This document shows positions 8,155 through 17,746 of a stretch of 64,000 nt of DNA, piece after piece. The stretch covers positions 744,001 through 808,000 of the forward strand of contig NZ_UAPQ01000001.1 in the NCBI RefSeq assembly GCF_900444995.1. Direction: 5' to 3'. Positions within the stretch are counted from its first letter, which is position 1, and every line of letters begins with the position of its first letter. Origin of the DNA: Actinomyces bovis (GTDB lineage Bacteria > Actinomycetota > Actinomycetes > Actinomycetales > Actinomycetaceae). Made by a program: the position numbers and the translations under genes. Under the pieces are notes generated by a model. It saw nothing but the letters and a program-made list of their open reading frames with translations. It did not search any database and was not told the origin of the DNA.

Positions 8155-10314
8155 ATGCCCACCGAGGCCCTGAAGCTCACGGATCTCGACCTTCAAGCGA
8201 TTGCTACCGCCAAGGCCCTGACTGCCGACGCCGTCGAGAAGGCTGGCTCGGGCCACCCGGGCGCCGCTATCTCTCTGGCAGCTGTGGCTCATCTGCTCTA
8301 CCAGCACGAGCTGCGCGTGGATCCGGCGGACCCGGCTTGGCTGGGGCGCGACCGTTTCATCCTGTCTATCGGGCACGCCTCCTTGCTGCAGTACTGTGCG
8401 CTGCTTATGGCGGGCTTTGGTCTGGAGCCGGATGACTTCAAGACCCTGCGCCAGTGGGGTTCCCCCCTGCCGGCCCACCCTGAGTACGGTCACACCGCCG
8501 GGGTGGAGACGACGACGGGCCCGCTCGGCGCTGGCTTCTCCAACGCCGTAGGCATGGCTATAGCTGCACGCCGCCAGCATGGTCTCCTGGATCCGCAGGC
8601 GGCCCCCGGTGAGTCGGTTTTTGACCACTTTGTGTACACGATCTTGGGTGACGGCTGTATGCAGGAGGGCGTGACTGCGGAGGCTGCTTCCCTGGCCGGC
8701 ACCCAGCAGCTGGGCAACCTGATCGCCATTTACGACGACAACGACATTTCCATTGAGGGCTCCACCAATATTGCCTACACGGCGGACACCAGCGCCGAGT
8801 TTGCGGCCTACGGCTGGCAGGTTCTCGACGTCGACTGGCGTCGGGGGCCCGGGGGCTACGCCGAGGATCTGCAGGCTCTGCACGAGGCGTTGGTGGCTGC
8901 CCGGGCCGAGACTAAGCGTCCCAGCCTGATTAGGCTGCACACGATCATCGCCTGGCCTTGCCCCACCAAAGCTGGTAGCGCTGCTTCTCATGGTGCCAAG
9001 CTGGGTGCGGAGGAGGTCGCAGGGCTTAAACGCGAGCTGGGTTTGGATCCGGAGCAGAGCTTCGCGGTGCCCGAGGGCTTGCTGGCCGCCCAGCGGAGCC
9101 ACGCCGCTGAGCGCGCTGCTGTTCTCCGGGCGGACTGGGATGCCCGTTTTGCGGCCTGGCGCAGCGCCAATCCTGAGCGGGCCACCTTGCTGGAGCGCCT
9201 GCGGGCCGGGGAGCTGCCCGAGGGCTTCGACGCGGCCCTGCCGACTTTTGAATTGGGTACGAGCCTGGCAACCCGCTCGGTCTCCGGCAAAACCCTGGCT
9301 GCTTTGGCTCCCGTTATGCCTGAACTGTGGGGTGGTTCCGCAGATCTGGGCGGTTCCAACAACACCACTATGGCGGGGGAGCCTTCTTTCCTGCCCACTG
9401 AGTTGGCGCAGCGGGAGGGTGATGGCCCCTACGGGCGGACTCTCCACTTTGGGGTGCGCGAGCACGCGATGGGTTCGATCCTCAACGGCATCGCCCTGGA
9501 GGGCCTGACTCGCCCCTACGGCGGAACTTTCTTGGTGTTCGCGGACTATATGCGCGCGCCTGTGCGCTTGGCGGCGCTGATGCGAGTGCCTTCTATCTTT
9601 GTGTGGTCGCATGACTCGATTGGTGTGGGTGAGGACGGCCCCACCCACCAGCCGGTGGAGCATTTGGCCAGTCTGCGGGCTATCCCGGGGCTGGATGTGG
9701 TGCGCCCCGGTGACGCCAATGAGACGGTGGCTGCCTGGGCAGAGGTGCTGCGGCGTCGCGGTGGCCCAGCGGGCATGATCCTGACGCGCCAAAACCTGCC
9801 AGTGGTGGTGGAGCCTGCCGCCGCGCGCGCGGGCGTGCACAAGGGGGCCTATGTGGTGGCTGAGGCCACGGGGGGCGACGGCGTAGGCGCCGTGGAAGGC
9901 ACGGTTGCAGGTGCAGCTGGCGGCCCGGCGGGCGCTGGCCTGCCGGGTGCTAGCGTGCCGCGCCTGGTGCTGGTGGCTACTGGCTCTGAGTTGGCTGTGG
10001 CCTTGGGGGCGCGCGAGCTTCTGCAGGCCCAGGGGGTGCCCACGCGCGTGGTCTCTGCCCCTTGCTTGGAGTGGTTCGCTGAGCAGGATGAGGCCTACCG
10101 CGCCGCTGTGTTGCCGCGTGAGGCTGTAAAGGTCAGTGTGGAGGCGGGCATCGGCCTGGGTTGGCGTGAATACGTGGGCGACGACGGCGCCATCGTGTCC
10201 CTGGATCACTTTGGGGCTTCGGCGCCTGCTGCGGAGCTCTTTGAGCGCTACGGTTTCACGGCTGAAAAGGTGGCGAGCGTGGCGCAGGCGGCATTGGAGG
10301 CCGCTGGGCGCTGA
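8155..10314 (+). CDS. tkt: Transketolase
   Basis: Thiamine-diphosphate enzyme moving two-carbon units between ketose and aldose phosphates in the non-oxidative pentose phosphate pathway. 719 aa, close to the usual 660-700. The N-terminal ThDP domain shows SGHPGA, GPLGAGFSNAVGMA and GDGCMQEG...DDNDISIEG (ThDP/Mg binding). The Pyr domain carries RFGVREHAMG-like FGVREHAMG (catalytic Glu) and HDSIGVGEDGPTHQP. There is a Gly/Ala-rich insertion at about residues 575-600. The start is set by AAAGGAGA five bases before ATG 8155; the frame is open further upstream but without a ribosome site. Transcribed alone, divergent from the epimerase. Confidence 0.97.
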   Translation: MPTEALKLTDLDLQAIATAKALTADAVEKAGSGHPGAAISLAAVAHLLYQHELRVDPADPAWLGRDRFILSIGHASLLQYCALLMAGFGLEPDDFKTLRQWGSPLPAHPEYGHTAGVETTTGPLGAGFSNAVGMAIAARRQHGLLDPQAAPGESVFDHFVYTILGDGCMQEGVTAEAASLAGTQQLGNLIAIYDDNDISIEGSTNIAYTADTSAEFAAYGWQVLDVDWRRGPGGYAEDLQALHEALVAARAETKRPSLIRLHTIIAWPCPTKAGSAASHGAKLGAEEVAGLKRELGLDPEQSFAVPEGLLAAQRSHAAERAAVLRADWDARFAAWRSANPERATLLERLRAGELPEGFDAALPTFELGTSLATRSVSGKTLAALAPVMPELWGGSADLGGSNNTTMAGEPSFLPTELAQREGDGPYGRTLHFGVREHAMGSILNGIALEGLTRPYGGTFLVFADYMRAPVRLAALMRVPSIFVWSHDSIGVGEDGPTHQPVEHLASLRAIPGLDVVRPGDANETVAAWAEVLRRRGGPAGMILTRQNLPVVVEPAAARAGVHKGAYVVAEATGGDGVGAVEGTVAGAAGGPAGAGLPGASVPRLVLVATGSELAVALGARELLQAQGVPTRVVSAPCLEWFAEQDEAYRAAVLPREAVKVSVEAGIGLGWREYVGDDGAIVSLDHFGASAPAAELFERYGFTAEKVASVAQAALEAAGR

Positions 10315-10426
10315 CCCACAGGCGTGGGACGGGTGCGGCCTGCGGCAGGGCAGCGTTCTGGCGGCTTAGCAAATGTCTGTGCGGTGTGCCGGGATTCGTG
10401 TCAGTGGTCTGAAATAGCTTGGGGGC

Positions 10427-11935
10427 ATGTCTCCAGCAGTAAGCCCCACCCGCACCTCAGCTAGTACCGGCCCCGGCAGCAGGCCTGGCAGCAGATCTGG
10501 GTCTGGCGGCAAGCCCGGCGGCAGAGCCGCTAGGGCCCGGCTCAGTTATCTGTGCTCAGAGTGCGGCTGGTCCAGCCCCAAATGGCTTGGCCAGTGCCGT
10601 GAGTGCAAGGAGTGGGGCACCTTGGAGGAGTTCCACGAGCCCGGCGCGGCTGCCACCGCAGCTGCCGACGGCGCCGCCTTGGCCCAGGCCACCACGGTGC
10701 GACCGCTGGCGGCGGCGCTCCCGATTGGGCAGGTCAGTGCGGAGGCAGCGCAGGCGCGTTCCACCGGCGTCGGTGAGCTGGACCGGGTGCTCGGTGGAGG
10801 CATCGTGCCTGGGGCGGTGGTGCTGTTAGCTGGGGAGCCTGGGGTCGGCAAGTCCACGCTGTTGCTGGATGTAGCTGCCAAAGCTGCGGCGGTTTCTCAC
10901 CAGCAAGAGGTCGGGCCGGTGCTGTATGTGACCGGGGAGGAGTCCGCCAGCCAGGTGCGGCTGCGGGCAGAGCGTATCGGCGCCATTGACCCGGCTCTCT
11001 TGCTCGCCGCTGAGACTGAGCTGGGGGTGCTGTTGGGTCATGTGGAGGCTGCTAATCCCTCTTTGCTGGTGGTGGACTCAGTGCAGACCATTGCCTCCGC
11101 TCAGGTAGAGGGCAGTGCCGGGGGTGTCACGCAGGTGCGGGCAGTGACCTCAGCCCTGATTGCGGTGGCCAAGGCCCGCAGTATCCCGGTGTTATTGGTG
11201 GGGCATGTGACTAAGGACGGCGGGATTGCGGGCCCCCGGGTGCTGGAGCATCTGGTGGATGTGGTCTGCCAATTTGAGGGGGATCGTCATGCTCGCCTGA
11301 GGCTGCTGCGCGCGGTGAAGAATCGCTACGGGCCCACTGATGAGGTTGGCTGCTTTGACCTAGGTGAGCGCGGCATTGTGGGCCTGGCTGATCCCTCGGG
11401 CCTGTTCCTGTCTGCTGCCCGCAGTGAGGTGCCTGGCACCTGCGCCACCGTCACTTTGGAGGGGCGGCGCCCTATGCCGGTGGAGGTGCAGGCGCTTGTT
11501 GCCACCACGGGCGCAGCTTCGCCGCGGCGTACCACCTCGGGGGTGGATCACTCGCGAGTGGCTATGTCTTTGGCGGTGTTGGCTGCACGCTTGCGTGTGA
11601 ATACCTCGACGGCGGATGTGTATGTCTCTACGGTTGGCGGGGCCCGGGCGGTGGAGCCTGCCACGGATTTGGCGGTGGCTATTGCGGTGGTTAGTGCTGC
11701 CCGGAACCTACCTACTCCCCCAGGCTTGGTGGCTTTTGGGGAGGTCGGGTTGACCGGGGAGGTGCGGGCCACGGTGGGTATTCAGCGGCGGCTGGCGGAG
11801 GCGGCGCGGCTGGGTTTTGACCGAGCGATCGTGCCGCTGGCAGGCAGTAAGGAATTGCGTCCGGTTAAAGGCATGACCTTCCTGCCGGTCAGTCACGTGG
11901 GTGAGGCGATGGGCGCCGCCCTGCCCCGGGGGTAA
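10427..11935 (+). CDS. radA: DNA repair protein RadA
   Basis: RecA-like ATPase that promotes branch migration during recombination repair. 502 aa. A ~35-residue Ser/Gly/Pro lead is followed by a C4 zinc finger (CSECGW...CRECKEWGT), the RecA core with Walker A GEPGVGKST, the RadA-specific KNRYG motif (KNRYGPTDEVGCF), and a C-terminal Lon-protease-like domain whose catalytic Ser/Lys are not expected to act. Downstream disA, often a neighbour of radA in Gram-positives, is absent. Convergent with the next gene. Confidence 0.97.
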   Translation: MSPAVSPTRTSASTGPGSRPGSRSGSGGKPGGRAARARLSYLCSECGWSSPKWLGQCRECKEWGTLEEFHEPGAAATAAADGAALAQATTVRPLAAALPIGQVSAEAAQARSTGVGELDRVLGGGIVPGAVVLLAGEPGVGKSTLLLDVAAKAAAVSHQQEVGPVLYVTGEESASQVRLRAERIGAIDPALLLAAETELGVLLGHVEAANPSLLVVDSVQTIASAQVEGSAGGVTQVRAVTSALIAVAKARSIPVLLVGHVTKDGGIAGPRVLEHLVDVVCQFEGDRHARLRLLRAVKNRYGPTDEVGCFDLGERGIVGLADPSGLFLSAARSEVPGTCATVTLEGRRPMPVEVQALVATTGAASPRRTTSGVDHSRVAMSLAVLAARLRVNTSTADVYVSTVGGARAVEPATDLAVAIAVVSAARNLPTPPGLVAFGEVGLTGEVRATVGIQRRLAEAARLGFDRAIVPLAGSKELRPVKGMTFLPVSHVGEAMGAALPRG

Positions 11936-11988
11936 CTCCGTGGTCAAGGCGCCAGCCGCCTCAGGTGCTGCGCTGCCACGCGCTGGCT

Positions 11989-13530
11989 TCAGCGGACCAC
12001 GAAGACCTTATCCCCCAGCAGGTCGGCACCGTCCAGGCTCATGCTCAGGTGGTAGGTGCCGGCGGTGGAGACGGTCGCTTTATCCGCTGCACAGTCGGAG
12101 GCTGCGGTCTTTCCATCCCATTTCATGGATACCGTGGTGTCCGCAGCTAAGCCTGCTGCCGCCGGGGTCTTTGAAGCTCCCGGGTCCACTTTGGCCGTAT
12201 CCGTGCCTGGCAGCAGGAGCACCCCACCCGGGTCACCTGCCGGGCAGGTTTTGGAGTCCCACACGGTCTGACCGCCAGTGGTCACCAGCATGTTCAAGGA
12301 GGCCTTGGAAGTATCCAGCAGGCACGCCTCACTGCCCCGGTTTCTCAGTTCCAAGCTCACCGTCAAACCCGCCCCAGCAGAAACCGTGTCCGGCATAGTG
12401 GCTTTAACGTCCAGATTCTCCAGCTTGCAGTTGGAGGGGGCTGGATAAACGGTCTTTTGCGCTAAAGCAGCCGCCTCTGCGTTCTGCTGGTGAATCTGTT
12501 CCCGCAGCGCCTTGGTGCCTTCAATGAGTCCCGCAATCAGGCCGACCGCCACTAGCACCACCAGCACTGCAATCCCGGCATGCTTGAGATAGCGCTTCTC
12601 CTGCGCGGAGAGGACCCGCCGTGGACGTGCCGCTAAGCCCCGCTGCGACTGCCCGGGGCGGTGCTGCGGCGCTGGCCTGGCGCTCTGGGCTTGACGGCGC
12701 CCCCCACCGCCGGCAGATCTGGCTCGCTCATCACCTAGACGGGCCTGCGCCGTCGATCGGGGCTGGCGAGCCCCAGTTTGCGAAGCTCCGGCGCCCCGGC
12801 GCACCTGCCCCCGACCACCGCGGGCAGCACCTGCCTGGCTTTGAGCTGAAGTGCCGCGGCCACGAGCTCCGGCGGAAGCTGCGCCCGAGGCACCTCCGGC
12901 CTGCGCCCGAGCCCCCGGGGAGCCCGCAGCTGGCCTGCCTGCGGCCCGCTGTCCTGCAGCCCCAGCCCCGCGCTGCTCTGCCGCGCCAGTTCGGCGCTGA
13001 GCTGCTGAGGCACCGCTAGACGTTCCTCCGGCTGCGCCCCGAGCCGCGCCATTCCTTGAGTTGACCCGGGTACCGCCCGGCCTTTGCTGAGGGCCCGCTG
13101 CCGTAGGCTCACCAGCTCTGGTACCAGCCGCCCCTGCCCGAGCACCGCTGGCGGCGGGCCGAACCTGCTTGCCCTTAACGATGCGAGTAGTACCGGAGCG
13201 CGCTGGAGTTTTAGGTGCTGCGCCGCTGCGCGGCTGACTTCCACCAGCAACGGTGCCACCTGCACCCCTGCTCGGACCCTGAGCTGCGGTCTTTGGAGCG
13301 GCCTGCGCAGTCCCCTTAGCGGCCCCCTTCGCGGCAGCTTTCGGCTTAATTCTGCCGATCAGTCCACGGCTCCGACCGGCAGCGGCCACACGTTCCAAGC
13401 GAGAGGGACCGGAGGTCTCCGGCTCGCCAGCGGCGCGGGCTGCAGCCTTGCGGGCTCGGGCTTGTTGGGCGCCACGCTGGATAGGGACCCAGTCGGGCCC
13501 CCTGCCCTGCCTCCCACTGCCCGCTGCCAT
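11989..13530 (-). CDS. Ala/Arg-rich protein with one membrane helix and a Cys-containing C-terminal domain
   Basis: Unrecognised, ~513 aa. The first ~310 residues are disordered and very rich in Ala, Arg, Gly, Gln, Ser and Pro (many RAGA/AGAR-type runs; basic). Then comes one membrane helix (HAGIAVLVVLVAVGLIAGLI), a short coiled stretch, and a ~165-residue domain that must lie outside the membrane. That domain has four Cys (SNCK, EACL, KTCP, SDCA) and alternating beta-like strands, resembling an immunoglobulin-like or DUF4232-type secreted domain. Topology suggests a cytoplasmic basic tail that could touch DNA/RNA or acidic partners, and an extracytoplasmic beta domain. ATG 13530 was chosen; an earlier GTG exists. 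No function is assigned. Confidence 0.75.
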   Translation of the reverse strand: MAAGSGRQGRGPDWVPIQRGAQQARARKAAARAAGEPETSGPSRLERVAAAGRSRGLIGRIKPKAAAKGAAKGTAQAAPKTAAQGPSRGAGGTVAGGSQPRSGAAPKTPARSGTTRIVKGKQVRPAASGARAGAAGTRAGEPTAAGPQQRPGGTRVNSRNGAARGAAGGTSSGASAAQRRTGAAEQRGAGAAGQRAAGRPAAGSPGARAQAGGASGAASAGARGRGTSAQSQAGAARGGRGQVRRGAGASQTGARQPRSTAQARLGDERARSAGGGGRRQAQSARPAPQHRPGQSQRGLAARPRRVLSAQEKRYLKHAGIAVLVVLVAVGLIAGLIEGTKALREQIHQQNAEAAALAQKTVYPAPSNCKLENLDVKATMPDTVSAGAGLTVSLELRNRGSEACLLDTSKASLNMLVTTGGQTVWDSKTCPAGDPGGVLLLPGTDTAKVDPGASKTPAAAGLAADTTVSMKWDGKTAASDCAADKATVSTAGTYHLSMSLDGADLLGDKVFVVR

Positions 13531-13721
13531 GCTCTGCACTGTACCGGCCCGTGCTGGCCCCACCCGGGAGGCACGGCCCAGGACAAATGCACAGATCCAT
13601 CACCGCGACTTCCACCGCTCCCCCGCTGGCCGCCCCACCAGCAGCGCCCGACCTAGCGCCGGGTCTCCAGGCCCCTACCTGCACCACCAGGTGGCCCCAC
13701 CACCGCTTATCTGGCGCGGTC

Positions 13722-14732
13722 TCAACGGCTGCGGCGGGTCCGCCCCTGGCGATAATCGGGCAGCGCAATAATCGCCCGCGCCGTCGCCTCATCCACCACC
13801 AGGTCGGTAGCCACCCGGGCGCGCAAAGCTGCCAGCAGCGCCCGAGCCTTGCCAGTGCCGGCCACCACGCAGAGACGCCGGGGCACTTTGGCTAGCTGCT
13901 CAGGCGTGGGCCCGGTGGCGCGCCGGTTCAAAGGAATATCCCGCCAGGAACCGTCCGCCCGCAGCATCACGGTGCAAACGTCACCCACCACATCCTCATG
14001 CTGCAGCAGTAGCCGATCTGCGTCAGTCAAATGCCCTCCGGCGTAGACCTGACTGGGCAGGGTGGCGCCGTGGACTCGGCCTGGCACGGGCGCCGTCCCC
14101 ACCCCAAAGACCGCCAAATCCGCCTTCTGGGCCAGCATCAGCACGCGGCGCACGGAGCGTTCTGACCACATGGCCTCCCGGGTTGAGGCGTGGTCGAAGA
14201 AAGCTGGCACCGGGAAAGCCACGGTGCGTGCACCCAGCCGCTCATGGAAAGCAGCCAATACCTCTCCGGCGCTAGGGCCGACGCCGTCGGGATCTGAAGC
14301 ACCGTTGAGCTGGACTACGGTTAGGCCGGGCACGGCATTTGCTGGCAGGGCGGCGCAGACTTCGCTCATGGTGGTGCCCCAGGCGGTGCCAATCACCCCG
14401 TCGGTGGGAGCCAATTCGATCAGTCTGCGGGCGGCTACCGCTGCCACCTGTTCCAGGCGGTGAATCTCTGTGGTGCCCTCCCGCACCGGCACGATGCGCA
14501 CATCCACGCCAAAGGCTTCGCGCAGCTCAGACTCTAAGCTGCCGCGCCCGCCAGGCTCAGCCAGGGTGATGCGAACGATGCCTTCCTCGCGGGCACGAGC
14601 CAACAGTCGAGAGACGGTGGAGCGAGACGTCCCAAGGTGACGGGCAATGACCTCCATGGTCTCGCCTTGGACGTAGTACATGGAGGCAGCCTCGTAGCAC
14701 TGCGCGCGGTTCCTGGGTGGCTCAACAGGCAT
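13722..14732 (-). CDS. SorC-family sugar-binding transcriptional regulator
   Basis: 336 aa. An N-terminal HTH (MEVIARHLGTSRSTVSRLLARAREEGIV) is followed by the SorC / sugar-bind domain, which binds a phosphorylated sugar as effector (DGVIGTAWGTTM, FGVGTAPVPGR, VVAGTGKARALLAAL). ATG 14732 was preferred to GTG 14741 because AGGGGG lies eight bases before it. The gene lies downstream of and co-directional with glpABC (228-base gap). It is the obvious candidate regulator of the glycerol locus, with glycerol-3-phosphate or DHAP as plausible effectors (inference). The family also controls deoxyribonucleoside and glyceraldehyde-3-phosphate genes. Confidence 0.9.
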   Translation of the reverse strand: MPVEPPRNRAQCYEAASMYYVQGETMEVIARHLGTSRSTVSRLLARAREEGIVRITLAEPGGRGSLESELREAFGVDVRIVPVREGTTEIHRLEQVAAVAARRLIELAPTDGVIGTAWGTTMSEVCAALPANAVPGLTVVQLNGASDPDGVGPSAGEVLAAFHERLGARTVAFPVPAFFDHASTREAMWSERSVRRVLMLAQKADLAVFGVGTAPVPGRVHGATLPSQVYAGGHLTDADRLLLQHEDVVGDVCTVMLRADGSWRDIPLNRRATGPTPEQLAKVPRRLCVVAGTGKARALLAALRARVATDLVVDEATARAIIALPDYRQGRTRRSR

Positions 14733-14969
14733 CACACCCACCCCCTATGCTTTGCACGTCTGTTCAGGACTGCTGACCATGATCGCATATAGGTGGTGGA
14801 GCGGACACACTTTCCCGGAAAGCCTGCGTGCCCGCCGCAGCCGTTCCCACAGCACGCAGGTGCAAACTGGCGCAGCAAACCGCTGGGACGACGCGCCACA
14901 GCAGCCTGCCGCAAAGGCAAGCGCTCGGACCGCACGGCCCCCCCCGCAAGCGCGCGGCCCCGCAGTCGC

Positions 14970-16316
14970 TCAGTCCTCCTCCAGGCCCGGCAGACGGGAC
15001 AGGCCATAGCCAGCGTGAATCACCCAGATGGGGTGGACGGTGCGCACCCCAGAAGACTTCTGGATCTGCCAACGGCAGGTCTCGGTGTCACAGACAGCCA
15101 AGGCCGGGTTGACCTCACGCACCAGCTCAAACAGAGGCTCCCCCACTGCCTGCGCCACCTGGTACTTCTCCTTCTTGAGCCCATAGGTGCCAGCCATACC
15201 GCAGCAGGCCTTGCCGGATTCCACCACCTGGAATCCTGGCACCAGCTCCATGACCTCGATGGCGGGCAGCCCCATGTTCTGCCCGCGCAGCTGGCAGGGT
15301 GGGTGATAGGCCACGGTCGCCTCGATGCGCCGGAAGGTATGCGGCAGCTGCCCAGCCTCGTCCAAGTCCCGCAGCAGTTCCGAAAGTTCGACGGTGCGTG
15401 CGGACACGTCCGCCAGCGCCTCCGCCTCCACGCCCATGATCTCGTGCGCCTCATGCTTGAGCATTCCGGCGCAGGAGCCTGCCGAAGAGACAATCGTCAG
15501 GTCTTTGCCCGCCGCGCGCAGCTGTTCGCACAGGCGCACCACCGAGGCGCTAGCTTGCCCGTACAGGCCATTAGATTGGGCGGCTAGCCCGCAGCAGCCC
15601 TGCGGCGGCACCACGACGTCGTAGCCAATATGCTCCAGCACCTCAATGGCGCGCTTGGAGGTCTCCACCTCGAAGTAGCCGCCAGCGCAGCCGTGGAAGA
15701 AGACAATTGGGCCGCGTGATCCCGCGGGCACGGCGGTGTCAGTGAGCTTGCGGCGGTGCTTAAGCCAGTGGCACAGGGAGTGGCGCTCGGCTTTGGGCAT
15801 GGGGGCATCGCGGTGCACGCCGATGGTTTTCTCCATGGCTACCCGCACGAGCCGGTTGTCCAGGGCGGCGTTAGCAATGGGCGCCACCGGGGTCATAGCT
15901 TTGCCCATAAGGGTGGTCTGGGTAATCATGCGGTCGCGCAGGGGCACGGCGCCGGTCTGGGCGCGCATGACGGCACGGGCCTGGTTGTTGAGCTCAGCCA
16001 CCTTGACGCCCTGGGGGCATACCCGGGTGCAAGTGCCGCAGGAGGAGCAGTAGTCGATGGAGTGGTCCACGGTGGCGCCGTTGCGGTAGCGCTCCGCCTG
16101 GGGGCCCACAAATTTGGGGCCGGGGAAGAGTTCTGTGACGGCCATAACCGGGCACATGGTCTCGCAGATGGTGCACTTAATGCAGCAGTCCAGGCTGGCG
16201 CGGGCTAGGTTGTGCCCGGCGGTCTCCAGGGCGGCGGAGCCGGAGCGCACCTCGCGGCCACCGGCGCCGGGAAGAGGCAGGTCCCAGCGCTTGGCCAGGG
16301 TGTCCAGGTTGAACAT
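14970..16316 (-). CDS. glpC: Anaerobic glycerol-3-phosphate dehydrogenase subunit C
   Basis: Iron-sulfur membrane-associated subunit that passes electrons from GlpAB to the quinone pool. 448 aa. Two ferredoxin-type cluster motifs, CIKCTICETMCP and CSSCGTCTRVCP, lie in the first ~120 residues, followed by two CCG (cysteine-rich) domains recognisable from PQGCCGLA and ACCGMAGTYG. The start overlaps the glpB stop as TGATG (16314-16318). Last gene of glpABC; the SorC regulator follows. Confidence 0.95.
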   Translation of the reverse strand: MFNLDTLAKRWDLPLPGAGGREVRSGSAALETAGHNLARASLDCCIKCTICETMCPVMAVTELFPGPKFVGPQAERYRNGATVDHSIDYCSSCGTCTRVCPQGVKVAELNNQARAVMRAQTGAVPLRDRMITQTTLMGKAMTPVAPIANAALDNRLVRVAMEKTIGVHRDAPMPKAERHSLCHWLKHRRKLTDTAVPAGSRGPIVFFHGCAGGYFEVETSKRAIEVLEHIGYDVVVPPQGCCGLAAQSNGLYGQASASVVRLCEQLRAAGKDLTIVSSAGSCAGMLKHEAHEIMGVEAEALADVSARTVELSELLRDLDEAGQLPHTFRRIEATVAYHPPCQLRGQNMGLPAIEVMELVPGFQVVESGKACCGMAGTYGLKKEKYQVAQAVGEPLFELVREVNPALAVCDTETCRWQIQKSSGVRTVHPIWVIHAGYGLSRLPGLEED

Positions 16317-17746
16317 CAGTGCTCCTCGTTGTGCTCTAGTGCGGGCGCGGGGGCCGAGTTGGCGGTGGACTGGTGCTCCTGGCCCAGAGAGGCCAGGACG
16401 GCGTCAGCGGCGGCATGGGCTGAGCCCAGGGCGATGCCCTCGCCGGACATTTCAGCCCAGCGGACCGCCCCGGCCAGAACACTTCCGGCGGCGTACACGC
16501 CTTCCATGGCGGGCTCCCCATCAGCTCCCAGGGGCCGCATCTGCTGGTCTACCGCCACGCCCACCCGGAAAATCCCCTGAGGCATGCCCCAGTAGTCGCG
16601 GTGGATCAGACGGCGCAGGTTCTCGGCCCCCTCGGGGACCACTCCGGCCAGCGGCAGGCCGAGAATCGTCTCCGTGACATTCCCGTAGGAGTCCATGGCT
16701 AGTGCCCCGGACTCGAAGCCCCCGGCCGCTAGCACAAAGGCTGCCGCACGGTGCTCTCGGGGGCGCCCGGAGGCGGCACTGGTGACAGCCACCAGCCGCC
16801 CGTGCTCCACCCGACTGGAGACCACCCGCCCACCCATCACTACGCGCACGCGCTCGGTCATAGCCAGCTGCTCTAGGCGGTGCTCTAGGCGCAGGCCGGG
16901 AACGGAGGGCGGCACCAGGGGAATCTCCCCGACGGGCGTCCCCAGGCGCTCCTCCAGCTCTCGCTGGACGCCAGGCTGCTCCAGACCAAGCACGGCGGGC
17001 AGCAACACCGTCTCTCCGGGGCGTACTTGCCCGTCCAGCAGGCGGAGCAGTTGCTCCCGGCCGGCAGCGGTGTCCAGGGCGCGGGCGTGGCCGACGGCAT
17101 TGGTATCCGCCTCACCGGGGCGGGCCTCAAAGTCAATGGTTAGGGCTCGGGCCTGTACGCGCCCCCCGCCTGGCAGTTCGCTGCGGTTGAGGTTCCCGGC
17201 CACCAGTTGGGCGGTCAGGTCTTTGAGGCGGGATAGCCCCACCACCAGGTATTGCCCGCCGTCGCGCAGTGCGGAGGCAGCCATGGAGGGCTGAAGCACC
17301 AGGCTGGGGCGGATTGCGCCAACGGCAGTGGGCAGCCACTTGTTGGCGGGGCCCTCCGCGCTGGTGAGGCCCTCGGCCACTGTCGGGGCGGGCAGCAGCT
17401 CGGGGCCTACCAGCTCGCACAGTCCGGTGATTCCGGCGGCCGTGTGCTCGACGCCGATGCGGTGGTAGGGGTGCCCCTCAGGCAGCAGGCTGCCATCAGC
17501 GATGGTGGCGTAGGGGTGGGTTACTGCGCGCCGTTCCCAGCGCTCAGCCTCGGTGGCATCTGCTCCCGGCCCAGTGGGGCCAGCGGCGCCGCCTAGGCGT
17601 CCAAGTACGTCCAGGTTTCCGGTGGACAGAGGCAGTCCGCCCACGCCTTTGCTGACCAGGGTGACGCTGGCCCCGGCCCGCCGCAGGCGCAGGGCGGCAG
17701 CGTAGCCGGCAATTCCGGCCCCAATGACGACGACGTCGCTGCTCAT
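16316..17746 (-). CDS. glpB: Anaerobic glycerol-3-phosphate dehydrogenase subunit B
   Basis: FAD flavoprotein partner of GlpA in the respiratory oxidation of sn-glycerol-3-phosphate to DHAP. 476 aa (usual ~420). N-terminal Rossmann motif VIGAGIAGYAAALRLRRAG, GVGGLPLSTGNLDVLG next to it, and a C-terminal flavin-binding stretch VYAAGSVLAGA. The start overlaps the glpA stop by four bases (ATGA, 17743-17746), so the two are coupled. The N-terminal dinucleotide fold and the operon position between A and C make the call secure. Confidence 0.94.
   Translation of the reverse strand: MSSDVVVIGAGIAGYAAALRLRRAGASVTLVSKGVGGLPLSTGNLDVLGRLGGAAGPTGPGADATEAERWERRAVTHPYATIADGSLLPEGHPYHRIGVEHTAAGITGLCELVGPELLPAPTVAEGLTSAEGPANKWLPTAVGAIRPSLVLQPSMAASALRDGGQYLVVGLSRLKDLTAQLVAGNLNRSELPGGGRVQARALTIDFEARPGEADTNAVGHARALDTAAGREQLLRLLDGQVRPGETVLLPAVLGLEQPGVQRELEERLGTPVGEIPLVPPSVPGLRLEHRLEQLAMTERVRVVMGGRVVSSRVEHGRLVAVTSAASGRPREHRAAAFVLAAGGFESGALAMDSYGNVTETILGLPLAGVVPEGAENLRRLIHRDYWGMPQGIFRVGVAVDQQMRPLGADGEPAMEGVYAAGSVLAGAVRWAEMSGEGIALGSAHAAADAVLASLGQEHQSTANSAPAPALEHNEEH

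Noticed and set aside
8086-10209. A 707-codon open frame on the minus strand opposite transketolase
   Set aside because: Shadow of strong GC codon bias; the plus-strand frame encodes a clear transketolase and the antisense product shows no recognisable motif.
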